The notes: generated from the sequence alone by a model not told the origin. 64,000 nt of DNA from Shimia haliotis (GCF_900114415.1 NZ_FOSZ01000004.1:186001-250000); one strand, 5' to 3'. Numbered from the stretch's first letter, positions 26,338-36,137 are shown. Numbers and translations are program-made.

Positions 26338-28731
26338 TTGAGCGACGTTTTCCAAACTCCACAACCCTCCCGTTGGCGCAAGTTGACCTATGGTCTGCAT
26401 TTGCGCATGCTGTGCTACTTTGGGGCGCTGTTTACGATCTGTGTGACCATCCTGATCTATGCAAACACCGTGACTCAGCAGCACTTGGTGGAACAACGAT
26501 TTCAAGAGCGTGCGGAGTCCCTTGGGCGCCTTATACTTGAGGTTTCCCTTCCCTATCTTTTTGACGGGCATCCGTCAGAGCTAGATGTGATCTATGAGGA
26601 ACTCGAGGAGCAACCTGACGTCGTTTCACTCTCACTGATTGACTCCCGCGGGTACCTCATCGTGACCGGACGAAACGACGGATACTCTCTGTTTCTCGAT
26701 CAAGTTCACGACCCTCTCGTCGAGCAGGCACAGAAAACCCAAAAGGTTGCGTTTATTAAGAACAACGGTCTGATCGAGATCGCTCTTCCGGTTATTTACG
26801 GCAACTTCAACTTTGGCACGATCCGTTTTGACTTGGATGGTACTCTTGCAGACCGCGAAGTGGTACTTTTGCGTCAACGCAACACCACACTTGGGGTGAT
26901 GTTTATCATTTCTGGTCTGGCGCTGAGCTTTTTTGTGGCAAGACGCCTAACCAACCCTCTTGCCAAGTTGACTCAGGCCACCGAACAAGCCGCGGCTGGT
27001 AATCTTGATCACCGTATGTCGATCCGCACCAACGACGAAGTTGAAAGCTTGGCCAAGTCATTTAACACAATGATGGACCACCTTGCAGACCGCGTGCAAA
27101 ACCTCGAACACACCAAGGAACAGTTGAAGCAATTCAGCGACGAGGTGCACAAAAAGAACCTTCAGTTGCAAGTAGCCGTGGAAACGGCTCAAAACGCAGA
27201 GAATGCCAAGTCACAGTTCCTGGCCAGAATGAGCCATGAAATTCGCACTCCGATGAACGGTGTGCTGGGTATGGCAGAATTGCTGTCGGACACAGACTTA
27301 ACCCCCGCCCAGCTTGGTCTATTGGAGTCCATGCATTCCTCAGGATCCTCTCTGCTAAATATCATCAACGACATTCTCGATTTCTCGAAAATGGATAGCG
27401 GTCATATGACCGTTCACAAAGAACCCTGCCGTCCTGTGGACGTGGTTGAAAAAACCGCGCAAATTCTTGCATTTCAGGCATCCGACGCCGGTGTGGATTT
27501 AATCACACGCGTTGACCCAGACTTGCCGGATCACATTCTCGGCGACAGTCCAAGGCTGAAGCAAATCGTCATAAATCTCGCGGGCAACGCTCTGAAATTC
27601 ACGGACGAAGGGTACGTGATGATTGATGCGCAATTGTCGCAAGACGCGGCCGGTGCCCCGCATATGCGGATCAATGTTTGCGACACGGGGATCGGCATTC
27701 CCACAGAAAACCTCGCCACTATTTTTGACCAGTTCACTCAAGTAGACGGCGGTACCAGTCGCAAACATCAGGGTACGGGCTTAGGTCTGGCAATCTCGAA
27801 AGGTTTTGTTGAATTAATGGGAGGGGAAATTTGGGCCGAGTCCTGTGTCGGCGAAGGATCCAAGTTCTGCTTCAGCATACCGATCGAAGAGCCGACAGCT
27901 GGAACTGTACGAAAAGTCAAAAAGCCGAACCTTGATGGGCTACGGGTTTTAACGGTCCAAAAGGAGCCCGTTGCTTCTTTCGTCACAAATGAACGGCTCA
28001 GCTATTGGAATGCCAAACCCGAGTCATGCGAAAACGGCGCCAATGCACTTTCCACGCTCAAAGAAGCAAGCGGCCAATCTAAGGCTTTTGATGTCGTTCT
28101 CGTAGAGAGACGTTTGACCGACATATCTGCAGAAACATTCCTGAGGGCCTGTCGCGCATTCAAGAACATCCACCAACCACGAGTCATTTTTGTTGATGAA
28201 TTGCGCGATTCAATTGAAATCGGCTGTTCGCCCGACGTTCTTGCGGACGCAAATCTCCAAAAACCGATCCTATCGGAAAATCTACTACGCGTGCTTTTGA
28301 ATGAAACTGACACGATGCCCGCAACGGCAAATTGCTCTGCAGAAACCAAAACCAAACGCCCGGGAATGAATCCCATTTTGATCGTCGACGACAATCGCAC
28401 CAACCGCAAACTAATTGAGGTTTTTCTGGACCGCTTGGGTCTACCTCATGCGAGCGCGGAAAACGGACTTGAAGCCATTACCCAAGTTGAAGCGCTGAGG
28501 CCGGATCTAATCCTCATGGATGTCAGTATGCCGGTTATGAACGGCTTGGATGCTGCCCGCGAAATTCGTGTTGGCGAAGGAAACGACAAGGGGAAACGCG
28601 CACGGATCATTGGGTTGACAGCGCACTCATCGCCGGAAGACCGGCAAAAATGCCTCGATGCGGGCATGGATGAGCACATGGCCAAACCGATCAAATTGGC
28701 CTTGCTTAGGGAAATCGTCGAAGGACTGTGA
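26338..28731 (+). CDS. Hybrid sensor histidine kinase with a degenerate and an intact receiver domain
   Basis: A 797-residue inner-membrane kinase: TM1 about 25-45, periplasmic sensor about 46-183, TM2 about 184-202, HAMP about 203-256, coiled coil 256-290. HisKA follows with His300 in [10 protein letters not shown], and HATPase about 400-518 with N-box (NLAGNALKF), DTGIGIP and GTGLGLAIS. The first receiver-like domain (about 533-655) has QK in place of the acidic pair and Glu590 in place of the phospho-accepting Asp. A second, canonical receiver (about 677-797) has DD684-685, Asp728 and Lys783. There is no Hpt or output domain, so the partner must be elsewhere. The start is a TTG at 26338, 10 bases after the PhnD-like gene, so the two are cotranscribed. 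Confidence 0.92.
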   Translation: MSDVFQTPQPSRWRKLTYGLHLRMLCYFGALFTICVTILIYANTVTQQHLVEQRFQERAESLGRLILEVSLPYLFDGHPSELDVIYEELEEQPDVVSLSLIDSRGYLIVTGRNDGYSLFLDQVHDPLVEQAQKTQKVAFIKNNGLIEIALPVIYGNFNFGTIRFDLDGTLADREVVLLRQRNTTLGVMFIISGLALSFFVARRLTNPLAKLTQATEQAAAGNLDHRMSIRTNDEVESLAKSFNTMMDHLADRVQNLEHTKEQLKQFSDEVHKKNLQLQVAVETAQNAENAKSQFLARMSHEIRTPMNGVLGMAELLSDTDLTPAQLGLLESMHSSGSSLLNIINDILDFSKMDSGHMTVHKEPCRPVDVVEKTAQILAFQASDAGVDLITRVDPDLPDHILGDSPRLKQIVINLAGNALKFTDEGYVMIDAQLSQDAAGAPHMRINVCDTGIGIPTENLATIFDQFTQVDGGTSRKHQGTGLGLAISKGFVELMGGEIWAESCVGEGSKFCFSIPIEEPTAGTVRKVKKPNLDGLRVLTVQKEPVASFVTNERLSYWNAKPESCENGANALSTLKEASGQSKAFDVVLVERRLTDISAETFLRACRAFKNIHQPRVIFVDELRDSIEIGCSPDVLADANLQKPILSENLLRVLLNETDTMPATANCSAETKTKRPGMNPILIVDDNRTNRKLIEVFLDRLGLPHASAENGLEAITQVEALRPDLILMDVSMPVMNGLDAAREIRVGEGNDKGKRARIIGLTAHSSPEDRQKCLDAGMDEHMAKPIKLALLREIVEGL

Positions 28732-28758
28732 GTTCGTGTTCAAAAGAAAAGTTCGGAA

Positions 28759-28779
28759 GGGCGGTTCAAAGCCCGCCCC
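28759..28779. terminator. Stem-loop between convergent hybrid kinase and hemY
   Basis: GGGCGG and CCGCCC face each other over an 8-base loop between the two stop codons. A-rich and T-rich runs on both sides (AAAAGAAAAG before, CTTTAACTTTT after) make it a possible bidirectional terminator. Confidence 0.5.
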
Positions 28780-28802
28780 GCTTTAACTTTTGACCCGAAA
28801 TG

Positions 28803-30284
28803 TCACGCGGGCCGAGCTTCCTGATTGTCTGCGACTGTTGCATCAACCGGTTCTTCGTCGTCAGCATCCTCTAGGTCAGCGTCATCGGAATGGTTTTCCA
28901 ACGCGCCGATAATCAGGGGAAGCATTTCCACGCCCGATCCAGAACCTGCCTCGGTTTCAGGGGGAGCCACCCAGCTCAACGTGTCAAAGCTCCCGCAATT
29001 GGTGCAGGTCGGCGCCCATTCCGTATGAATGTTGTGGCAATTGCCACACACCCACTGCGGGCCACGTGGAGCGGACAGCGCTTTGGCCAAATACCCTTTC
29101 ACAACCGCATCATTGCCACCCTCACCACGTTCAATAGCCGCCATAATGGTCAGCGCCCGTTGCGTGGGATCAGTTTCATACAAATCGCCCAGCGCGCGGC
29201 GCGCTTCTGGAAAATCTTCTGCCGCGATATTCAATTCCGCGTTCAACATCCGGGTCTCCGGATGATCCGGCGTCGCCTTCGTAAGGGTTTTGAAGCGCTT
29301 GATCCGCGCCTGTGGGGTTTCCTCCGGCTCAATTGCCGCAAATGCCGCTGCAAGATCGGGGTGCGGGCTCACGTCCCAGGCTTTGCGCAACAAACGCGCC
29401 GCATTGCGCGGCCGCCCCTGCTCGATATAGCCATGCGCGGCAAGAACCGCTGCAGGCACAAGATCAGGCGACAAGCGGTTGGCCTCAATCGCTCGTTCAC
29501 GCGCCTCAACCGAACTGTCCTCATCAACGATGCCCTTCGCCTCGCCCAGCGCCAGAACGGCATCCCGACGACGGTGCACATCACGCGGCAAAGCCCCGTG
29601 CTTGAGTTTCGCATTCAGTGTACCGCGCGCGCCCTTCCAATCTTCTTTCTCGGTCTGAAGTCGGAGCAGGGTATCCTGCACCTCTTCGTGACGCGGCTTC
29701 AACGCAAACGCCGTCTCCGCAAGCTTCAGCGCAACGTCCGTTTTGCCTTCGTCCAGCTTCTGTTTCATCAGTCCGCGCACACCGACAAACCGGGTGCGTT
29801 CGTCCTGCAAAAGCTTCTTGTACACCTCTTCGGCCTTCTTGCCGTCACCGCTCATCTCTGCGGCCTGCGCCACGATCAGGTTGGTCAACTCCGGCTTCTT
29901 AAGGTACTTCTCAGCCTTGCGCGCTTTATCCATCGCCAGACGACCCTCGCCCGACGACAACGCCATCAGGCCATCGGCCAGTGCCTGATAGCCATTCTTC
30001 TCTCGGTTACGATCGAAATACCGGCTGATCGCCGTCTCGTCGCCGTTCAAAAATTTCAGCGTCGCCACCAATAGCGCCAGAAGCCGGATCGCCAACCAGG
30101 TCGCGGCCACCAAAGCAATAAGGGCTAGCGCGGTGTGGAATAACCCAAGGGAGTACTCAACACCGTTTATGTCTGGAAACACGATAAATGAACCACCGTC
30201 GCTTTCCAACAAATGGATCGCGCCAAAGGTCACAGCCCCGACAACGGCAACAAAAACAAGGATTTTAATCAAAGACCACAGCAT
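28803..30284 (-). CDS. HemY-like TPR membrane protein with C-terminal zinc ribbon
   Basis: A 493-residue inner-membrane protein of the HemY N family. It has two N-terminal transmembrane helices (about 5-25 and 45-72), a cytoplasmic TPR-like helical repeat region (about 95-400) and then a rubredoxin-like ribbon with Cys413, Cys416, Cys427 and Cys430 (WVCGNCHNI; CTNCGSFDTLSW), followed by an acidic tail. TPR plus ribbon recalls LapB/YciM. It is not the protoporphyrinogen oxidase also called HemY. It lies in a row with hemD and the mitofilin-like gene, which links it to tetrapyrrole synthesis or membrane organisation; the molecular function is not established. Confidence 0.88.
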   Translation of the reverse strand: MLWSLIKILVFVAVVGAVTFGAIHLLESDGGSFIVFPDINGVEYSLGLFHTALALIALVAATWLAIRLLALLVATLKFLNGDETAISRYFDRNREKNGYQALADGLMALSSGEGRLAMDKARKAEKYLKKPELTNLIVAQAAEMSGDGKKAEEVYKKLLQDERTRFVGVRGLMKQKLDEGKTDVALKLAETAFALKPRHEEVQDTLLRLQTEKEDWKGARGTLNAKLKHGALPRDVHRRRDAVLALGEAKGIVDEDSSVEARERAIEANRLSPDLVPAAVLAAHGYIEQGRPRNAARLLRKAWDVSPHPDLAAAFAAIEPEETPQARIKRFKTLTKATPDHPETRMLNAELNIAAEDFPEARRALGDLYETDPTQRALTIMAAIERGEGGNDAVVKGYLAKALSAPRGPQWVCGNCHNIHTEWAPTCTNCGSFDTLSWVAPPETEAGSGSGVEMLPLIIGALENHSDDADLEDADDEEPVDATVADNQEARPA

Positions 30285-30294
30285 GTTCTGACTT

Positions 30295-31542
30295 TCAGTT
30301 CGTGTTCAGGGCTTGCGCCATTGCTTCAGCAGCTTGCGTAGCCGCCAGTCGGGTTTCCGCCTGAGCGCGCCAATCCGCCATCACGGTTTTGGGCGCATCC
30401 GCCAACGCGTCCAGCTCGGCCAATGTCTCTGCCAATTGCCCGCTCCTCAGCGCTGCTTCCGCCCTGCTCAGGATCGCGTCAGTGTCATTGCCTTCTTTGG
30501 CCTCCACAGATCTCGCGCCCAAATGGGTCTTCAGGAAATTGCCAAGTTTGCTGCCCTGCGCGTCGTCTACATTTTCCGAACGAGCCTTGGCCAAGGCAGC
30601 ACGAGCCGCTTCTGGGAATGCTTCGGTCAAAGCCACCAGAGTAATCACTCCAGTTTCCGCATGATCCGCCAGCACTTCCGCTACACCTTCTCCCGTCGCT
30701 GATCTGTAATCGACCACCGCACCGCTGAAGGCCGCACCGCTATCCAATGCCGCGATGATCCGAGTTGTCGCAGAGCGCGCCAGCGCGGTCTTGGCTGACA
30801 GGTCGGCCCTGTCTTTCAATTCCATCGCCTCGGCTTTCTGTTCCGCCACCAATGTCTTAAGATCTTCGACCTCTCGCTCATAGGCTGCGATTGCTGCCGC
30901 GCCCAAACCTTCGTTCAAGGGGCGCTTCTCGATATCGCTAAGACGTGTTTCAAATCCCGTCACCGCCTCGCTTAGGCTGTCGAGTTTTGCGTCATGCAGT
31001 TCCCGCAGCTTTTCAAGCTCAACCGCTGACTCCTTTGCAGTCTGTGAGGCCGTCAAAGCCGCGTCCGTGGCTTGCGTCGTGCGGTCATGGAGCGCTTTCA
31101 ACGTATCGCTCTGTGCCGCAAGCTCCTCTGAAATCTTGGCGATTGCATCAGATGACTTAGCGCCGATACCAAGTTGATCACCAAAATAGACCGCTCCGCC
31201 AAAACCAAGACCGGCGGCTATGACGCCCCCCAGAACTAAAGGTACAAATCCACCACGTTTGGCGGGCTCTACAACTGATGGGGTCTCTTCGACGCCAGGC
31301 TCTACTGCGGGTTCATCCACTCCGCCCACAACCTCATTGTCTTCGATCGGTAGGTCATCAACGCCTTCGGTTTCGTCGGACGCATCACTTTCGGGATCCT
31401 CAAGTGTCTCTGGCTCGGCTGTATCGGACACATTCCCGACAGCCTCGTCTTCAACAACAGCCTCTTCGATCCCGTCAGAGTTGGCGATCTCCGCCGTCGT
31501 CTTGTCGTCGTCCGGTTTGTTGGTCTTGTCAGAGTTACCCAC
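30295..31542 (-). CDS. Mitofilin/Mic60-like inner-membrane protein
   Basis: A 415-residue protein with a long acidic, Pro/Glu-rich N-terminal cytoplasmic region (1-95) and one transmembrane helix (about 98-120). A periplasmic coiled coil (about 130-265) is followed by a C-terminal helical domain (about 270-410) that fits the conserved mitofilin signature region (DALADAPKTVMADWRAQAE). Alphaproteobacterial homologues of mitochondrial Mic60 occur in this exact place between hemD and hemY and shape inner-membrane invaginations. The gene ends 11 bases before hemY and begins 46 bases after hemD. Confidence 0.85.
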   Translation of the reverse strand: MGNSDKTNKPDDDKTTAEIANSDGIEEAVVEDEAVGNVSDTAEPETLEDPESDASDETEGVDDLPIEDNEVVGGVDEPAVEPGVEETPSVVEPAKRGGFVPLVLGGVIAAGLGFGGAVYFGDQLGIGAKSSDAIAKISEELAAQSDTLKALHDRTTQATDAALTASQTAKESAVELEKLRELHDAKLDSLSEAVTGFETRLSDIEKRPLNEGLGAAAIAAYEREVEDLKTLVAEQKAEAMELKDRADLSAKTALARSATTRIIAALDSGAAFSGAVVDYRSATGEGVAEVLADHAETGVITLVALTEAFPEAARAALAKARSENVDDAQGSKLGNFLKTHLGARSVEAKEGNDTDAILSRAEAALRSGQLAETLAELDALADAPKTVMADWRAQAETRLAATQAAEAMAQALNTN

Positions 31543-31587
31543 CTGAAGTCCTTTCGAATCCGGTTATTTTGCGGTCGCAGAACCAAT

Positions 31588-32322
31588 CTAGGTCAGCGGC
31601 CCGCGGTCCTCAATATTCTCTACTGCGTCCAACAGTCCTTTTACCGCGTCAATCATAGCACTGACGTTGGGTTCAGCGGCCACAATCCGCTCAACTGCGG
31701 GCAAATTTCGCACTGTCTCATCTATCACGGAGCTCAATACGGCCAAAAATAACGGCGCTCTGCCTTGAATCTGGTTGTACTCATTTAGAAACTGCATTGC
31801 CGTTCGTGGCGAAAAAAGGGGAACAACCACGGGGGTTTCCCGCGTCAAAATGTCTTTGGCCTCATCGGTCAGACCGCACAATTCCTGATCATACACAATG
31901 GCTTCGCGCGTCGCTATTCCCGCTTCAGACAAACGGGTTGCAACATCTCCTCGGGAAATGTTGCCACGGAGGTGCAACAATGGACCGGTCGGGGCGTCAG
32001 CCGTAATTCTTGCAATCAAAGTACCAGAATTTCCACCGGCAGCTGTGGCTAACCATCCCTTCGACCTCGCGACTGCAGCGGTGGCCTGACCCACGCACCA
32101 CGCTGGCAAATCCGACGGCGGGGCCGCTTCAACCCCGTTTACGGATGTAAAAATGACCCCAGTAAAACCCACGTAGGAAACCGGCTCCGTGGTTTTCTCC
32201 ACCCGCAGCAGCGGGGACATCAAAGTATCCTGCCCAATCCCATCGTCGCGCATTGCAGCCACAAACCGGTCCGCCGCGGCCGCCGGCCGCGTGATCAGGA
32301 TGGTGGGGGACAAATCGCTCAT
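31588..32322 (-). CDS. hemD: Uroporphyrinogen-III synthase
   Basis: A 244-residue cytoplasmic enzyme that closes and inverts ring D of hydroxymethylbilane. Family sequence identity is low, but the start [19 protein letters not shown], the central [13 protein letters not shown] strand and the [13 protein letters not shown] segment (with the conserved S-P-R/G-T loop) fit. The setting, upstream of the mitofilin and hemY genes and divergent from tsaD, is the usual alphaproteobacterial one. The ATG at 32322 begins where homology begins; no strong ribosome binding site is visible, and the longer frame to 32460 overlaps tsaD. Confidence 0.85.
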   Translation of the reverse strand: MSDLSPTILITRPAAAADRFVAAMRDDGIGQDTLMSPLLRVEKTTEPVSYVGFTGVIFTSVNGVEAAPPSDLPAWCVGQATAAVARSKGWLATAAGGNSGTLIARITADAPTGPLLHLRGNISRGDVATRLSEAGIATREAIVYDQELCGLTDEAKDILTRETPVVVPLFSPRTAMQFLNEYNQIQGRAPLFLAVLSSVIDETVRNLPAVERIVAAEPNVSAMIDAVKGLLDAVENIEDRGPLT

Positions 32323-32398
32323 GAAAAATGTGCCGGGATTGTTTGAACCGCCTTCCGGTGTTACCTGCCTAAAAACAAAGGCGCAACGGCAAGGACCC

Positions 32399-33496
32399 AT
32401 GACAAAGTCTCTCACCATCCTCGGACTGGAAAGCAGCTGCGACGACACTGCGGCCGCCATCTTGCGTCAAACCGGCAGTGATGCTCCGGAAATCCTCGCC
32501 TCGGTTGTCTATGGCCAAACCGAGTTGCATGCACCTTATGGGGGAGTTGTCCCCGAAATAGCGGCCCGCGCTCATGCCGAGAAACTGGACCTTTCGGTTG
32601 AAGAGGCTTTGAGTTCCGCCAACGTATCCCTTGCAGACATCGACGCAATCGCTGTGACCTCGGGCCCGGGATTGATCGGTGGCGTTCTTTCGGCCGTGAT
32701 GTGCGCAAAAGGTCTCTCCGCAGGTCTCAACATCCCACTCGTCGGTGTGAACCATCTTGCTGGGCACGCCCTCACACCGCGTCTGACCGATCAGGTATCT
32801 TTTCCCTATCTGATGCTGCTTGTCTCAGGCGGCCATTGTCAGTTCCTCATCGCGCATGACCCCGAGAAATTCTCGCGCCTCGGCGGCACTATCGACGACG
32901 CGCCGGGCGAAGCCTTTGACAAAACCGCCCGTCTTTTGGGTCTTCCTCAACCTGGAGGCCCGTCGGTGCAGAAAGAAGCTGAAAACGGAAACCCGAAAGC
33001 GCATCGTTTTCCGCGACCTCTTTTGGATCGACCTGGCTGCGATATGTCTTTCTCTGGCCTGAAAACCGCCCTGCTGCGCGCCCGCGACGCCATCATCTCA
33101 GACAAAGGGGGGCTGACCGTGCAAGACCGCTCCGACCTTTGCGCCAGTTTTCAAGCGGCCGTGGTTGACGTTTTGGCGGAAAAAACTCGTCGCGCTCTCG
33201 AAATCTATATGGCTGAGAACCCTCCCACGCCCCTACTCGCTGTCGCAGGAGGCGTTGCGGCAAATACGGCAATTCGAGCACGGTTAGAGACTGTTTGCGC
33301 GGATCGAGGCGTCACATTTACAGCCCCTCCGCTTACGTTGTGCACGGATAACGCCGCCATGATTGCCTTTGCGGGTCTAGAACGGTTTAAATCCGGTGCG
33401 CGTGACGACATGAGCCTGTCGGCCCGTCCGCGCTGGCCCTTAGATCAGAGCGCACCAGCCCTACTGGGCAGCGGCAAAAAGGGAGCTAAAGCATGA
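32399..33496 (+). CDS. tsaD: tRNA N6-adenosine threonylcarbamoyltransferase TsaD
   Basis: A 365-residue ASKHA-fold enzyme that transfers the threonylcarbamoyl group to A37 of ANN-decoding tRNAs. It shows the N-terminal [13 protein letters not shown] motif, the metal-binding histidines in [17 protein letters not shown], the [13 protein letters not shown] motif and [10 protein letters not shown] near the C-terminus. AAGGA sits just before the ATG at 32399. Divergent from hemD across 76 bases, which must hold both promoters. The stop overlaps the gpsA start by 4 bases. Confidence 0.97.
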   Translation: MTKSLTILGLESSCDDTAAAILRQTGSDAPEILASVVYGQTELHAPYGGVVPEIAARAHAEKLDLSVEEALSSANVSLADIDAIAVTSGPGLIGGVLSAVMCAKGLSAGLNIPLVGVNHLAGHALTPRLTDQVSFPYLMLLVSGGHCQFLIAHDPEKFSRLGGTIDDAPGEAFDKTARLLGLPQPGGPSVQKEAENGNPKAHRFPRPLLDRPGCDMSFSGLKTALLRARDAIISDKGGLTVQDRSDLCASFQAAVVDVLAEKTRRALEIYMAENPPTPLLAVAGGVAANTAIRARLETVCADRGVTFTAPPLTLCTDNAAMIAFAGLERFKSGARDDMSLSARPRWPLDQSAPALLGSGKKGAKA

Positions 33497-34446
33497 TTTC
33501 GATCCTTGGGGCCGGCGCTTTTGGCACAGCACTTGCGGTTGCCTTCGCCCGCAATGGCACTCCTGTATCTCTGTGGGCGCGTGATGCGGTTGCTGCTAAA
33601 ACCATGCAGGACACACGCCAGAACACGCGCCTTCCAAATGTAAACTTGCCTGAAACAGTCTCTGTTACTGCGGATTTTGCCTCTGCCATTGCCGATGTCG
33701 TGCTTTTAGCCGTGCCAATGCAGAAACTTCGCGGTCTGCTAGAAACTCATCCGGAACTCTCCGGACACACCCTTGTCGCCTGTTGCAAGGGAGTTGAACT
33801 TGGGACCCAGCTTGGACCGGTGGCGGTGATCCGCGATGTGCTACCAGATGCAACGCCAGGCATTCTCACCGGCCCCAGTTTCGCATCTGACATCGCACGC
33901 GGCCTGCCAACGGCACTGACGCTTGCTATTGCAGACGATACCGCAGGCAAGGCGCTGCAAAAAAACCTGACTTCCCCCAATATCCGCATCTACCGAACCG
34001 CCGACACCGTCGGCGCAGAACTTGGCGGCGCACTTAAGAACGTCATTGCGATCGCTTGCGGGATCGCCATTGGCGCCGGTTTCGGCGACAGCGCGCGCGC
34101 CGCGTTGATGACACGCGGCTACGCAGAAATGCAACGTATGGCCCGCGCGCTCGGGGCACAGCCCGAAACTCTCTCCGGTCTGTCTGGATTTGGGGATTTG
34201 ACGCTAACTTGCTCGTCTGAACAGTCCCGAAACTATCGCTTTGGTCTATCACTTGGCCGCGGAGAGGACTTTGACCCATCCGTGACTGTCGAAGGAGCGG
34301 CCACAGCCCGCGCCGCCGATGCCCGCGCCAAATCCATGGATATCGACATGCCCATCACCGCAGCCGTGGTCGCCGTGCTTGATGGGGGCTTGCAAATCCG
34401 TGACGCCATGGAAATGCTGCTCGCAAGACCACCCAAGGAGGAATAA
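33493..34446 (+). CDS. gpsA: Glycerol-3-phosphate dehydrogenase [NAD(P)+]
   Basis: A 317-residue cytoplasmic enzyme that makes sn-glycerol-3-phosphate from DHAP for phospholipid synthesis. The N-terminal NAD(P)-binding motif is [19 protein letters not shown], with the conserved GPSFA segment and the catalytic-Lys region [16 protein letters not shown] followed by [14 protein letters not shown] [16 protein letters not shown]. Translationally coupled to tsaD by an ATGA overlap and followed by the YciI gene 3 bases later. Confidence 0.97.
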   Translation: MISILGAGAFGTALAVAFARNGTPVSLWARDAVAAKTMQDTRQNTRLPNVNLPETVSVTADFASAIADVVLLAVPMQKLRGLLETHPELSGHTLVACCKGVELGTQLGPVAVIRDVLPDATPGILTGPSFASDIARGLPTALTLAIADDTAGKALQKNLTSPNIRIYRTADTVGAELGGALKNVIAIACGIAIGAGFGDSARAALMTRGYAEMQRMARALGAQPETLSGLSGFGDLTLTCSSEQSRNYRFGLSLGRGEDFDPSVTVEGAATARAADARAKSMDIDMPITAAVVAVLDGGLQIRDAMEMLLARPPKEE

Positions 34447-34449
34447 CCC

Positions 34450-34725
34450 ATGCTGATCGCACTCATCGCCAAAGACAAACCCGGCGCGCTGGATATCCGC
34501 AAAGCGAACCGTGATGCCCATGTCGCCTATCTCAAGGACTCTGGCGACACGATCATGATGGCGGGCCCGTTTTTGGATGAGGCGGGCAACATGTGTGGCT
34601 CGCTCATTATCCTGAACGTCGCTGACATGGCCGAGGCCAAAGCTTGGGCCGCTGGGGATCCCTACAAGGCCGCTGATCTTTTCGACAGCGTCGAGCTGAA
34701 ACCCTGGAACAAGGTTTTGGGCTGA
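34450..34725 (+). CDS. YciI family protein
   Basis: A 91-residue protein of the YCII alpha/beta barrel superfamily, a dimeric ferredoxin-like fold. It shows the KPGALDIRKANRDAHVAYLKD helix, GPFLDEAGNMCGSLIIL and the AKAWAAGDPY motif with the His-Asp pair thought to form a small active site. The reaction is unknown. It is the third gene of the tsaD-gpsA-yciI-EVE row, and its stop overlaps the next start by one base. Confidence 0.9.
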   Translation: MLIALIAKDKPGALDIRKANRDAHVAYLKDSGDTIMMAGPFLDEAGNMCGSLIILNVADMAEAKAWAAGDPYKAADLFDSVELKPWNKVLG

Positions 34726-35144
34726 TGCGTTACTGGCTGTTCAAATCCGAACCTTCGACGTGGAGCTGGGACCAACAGGTCGCCAAGGGCGAGGAAGGCG
34801 AAGAGTGGGACGGCGTGCGCAACTATCAGGCGCGCAATTTCATGCGGGAAATGGCCGTAGGCGACCGCGGCTTCTTTTATCATTCGCAGAAAGAAAAATC
34901 CGTGGTCGGTGTGGTGGAAGTCTGCGCTGCGGCCCACCCAGACAGCACCACCGATGACGAGCGCTGGGAGTGCGTCGATATCAAAGCGGTTAAGGTGGTG
35001 AAAAACCCTGTGACACTCGACATGATCAAGGCAGACCCGCGCCTTGCTGATATGGTGCTGGTGAGAAATTCGCGACTGTCCGTGCAACCTGTCACCACTG
35101 CCGAATGGCACATCATCCTTGAGATGAGCGGTTCTCAAATCTGA
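34725..35144 (+). CDS. EVE domain-containing protein
   Basis: A 139-residue single EVE domain, a PUA-like fold that binds modified nucleobases in DNA or RNA. The hallmark pattern YWLFKSEPSTWSWD, EEWDGVRNYQARNFMREM, GDRGFFYHS and the basic-acidic ending is complete. Stand-alone EVE proteins are common in proteobacteria and their ligand is unknown. Position directly after the tRNA-modification gene tsaD in one transcript is suggestive but not proof of an RNA role. Confidence 0.92.
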   Translation: MRYWLFKSEPSTWSWDQQVAKGEEGEEWDGVRNYQARNFMREMAVGDRGFFYHSQKEKSVVGVVEVCAAAHPDSTTDDERWECVDIKAVKVVKNPVTLDMIKADPRLADMVLVRNSRLSVQPVTTAEWHIILEMSGSQI

Positions 35145-35190
35145 AAATTCCGGCATACTTCCCAAGCGAACGAATAGACGGGGAGAAAAA

Positions 35191-35586
35191 ATGGGATTTG
35201 TCGCAGTGTTGGCCGCCGCAGTGGCCTCTTATGTGTTCGGTTCAATCTGGTATATGGCGCTTGCTAAACCGTGGATGGCCGCGGCAGGTGTCGAAGTCGG
35301 CGAAGACGGCCGACCGATCAATTCCAAGAACCCAACACCATACATTCTCGCCTTTGTCTGTGCGATTGTTGTTGCCGGAATGATGCGGCACGTCTTTGCG
35401 CTTTCCGCCATAAATACCCTCGACAAAGGGCTGATTGGCGGCTTTGGAGTGGGTCTCTTCCTTGCCACACCTTGGATCGTTACCAACTGCGGATTTGCAG
35501 GCCGTCCTGCAAAACTGATGCTCATCGACGGCGGTTATGCCACTATTGGGTGCACGATAATCGGGGCAGTGCTAACGCTTTTCTGA
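35191..35586 (+). CDS. DUF1761 family membrane protein
   Basis: A 131-residue inner-membrane protein with four hydrophobic helices (about 3-22, 47-68, 83-102, 112-130). The family pattern VAAAVASYVFGSIWYM and KPWMAAAG is clear. The function of the family is unknown. GGGGAG precedes the ATG. It follows the EVE gene by 46 bases and could share its transcript. Confidence 0.82.
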   Translation: MGFVAVLAAAVASYVFGSIWYMALAKPWMAAAGVEVGEDGRPINSKNPTPYILAFVCAIVVAGMMRHVFALSAINTLDKGLIGGFGVGLFLATPWIVTNCGFAGRPAKLMLIDGGYATIGCTIIGAVLTLF

Positions 35587-35740
35587 TGAGTAAACGGATG
35601 CCCGACCAGCACCTCGAATCCTCTGCTTCCCCACGCGCTCATAATTGGATCGCCTATTTGCCGCTTCCTTATTTGCTGGGCCAACATTCAAGAGCTCTCA
35701 AGGAACAAGTGTTTGGAAGTTTCCTCAAGGACGGAAAGCA

Positions 35741-35775
35741 AAAACGCCCGCGGCATCCAAGCGCGCGGGCGTTAT
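35741..35775 (-). terminator. Intrinsic terminator of the DUF2853 gene
   Basis: Minus strand: AACGCCCGCG, spacer, CGCGGGCGTTTTT. A 10-bp GC stem with a T-run 20 bases after the DUF2853 stop codon at 35796. Confidence 0.8.
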
Positions 35776-35795
35776 GTTTTCTGGTCGGGTTCGGC

Positions 35796-36137
35796 TTAAC
35801 CGTACACGGCCTCTTTGCCGAAATGCTTGGTCAGCATGTAGTATACAACGGCGCGATACTTGTTGCGCTCAGATTTGCCGTAGGTCTCGATGACTGCATT
35901 GATCCCCTCCATCAGTTCCGGACCGTCGCTCAGCCCAAGCTTTTTGATGAGGAAGTTGGTTTTGACAGTTTCAAGTTCGCTTTCCTGAGAACCGGCTACA
36001 GTTGACGCATCATCATTATAGATCGCCGGACCGCACCCAATAGTCACTTTGGTCAGCAGGTCCATATCGGGGGTCATTCCGCATTTGTTTTTCAAATCAT
36101 CAGCATATTTTGCGATCAGATCGTCACGTTTGCCCAT
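35796..36137 (-). CDS. DUF2853 family protein
   Basis: A 113-residue soluble protein made almost wholly of helices (KRDDLIAKYADDLKNKCG; YGKSERNKYRAVVYYMLTKHFG), matching DUF2853, a small alpha-helical family of unknown function. The ATG at 36137 follows GGGAGAG, whereas an in-frame extension to 36287 has no homologous features. A single-gene unit with its own terminator. Confidence 0.85.
   Translation of the reverse strand: MGKRDDLIAKYADDLKNKCGMTPDMDLLTKVTIGCGPAIYNDDASTVAGSQESELETVKTNFLIKKLGLSDGPELMEGINAVIETYGKSERNKYRAVVYYMLTKHFGKEAVYG

Noticed and set aside
24183..28802. Mobile element with att sites at tRNA-Leu
   Set aside because: No integrase, transposase or second copy of the tRNA 3' end was seen; kept only as a possible old integration scar.
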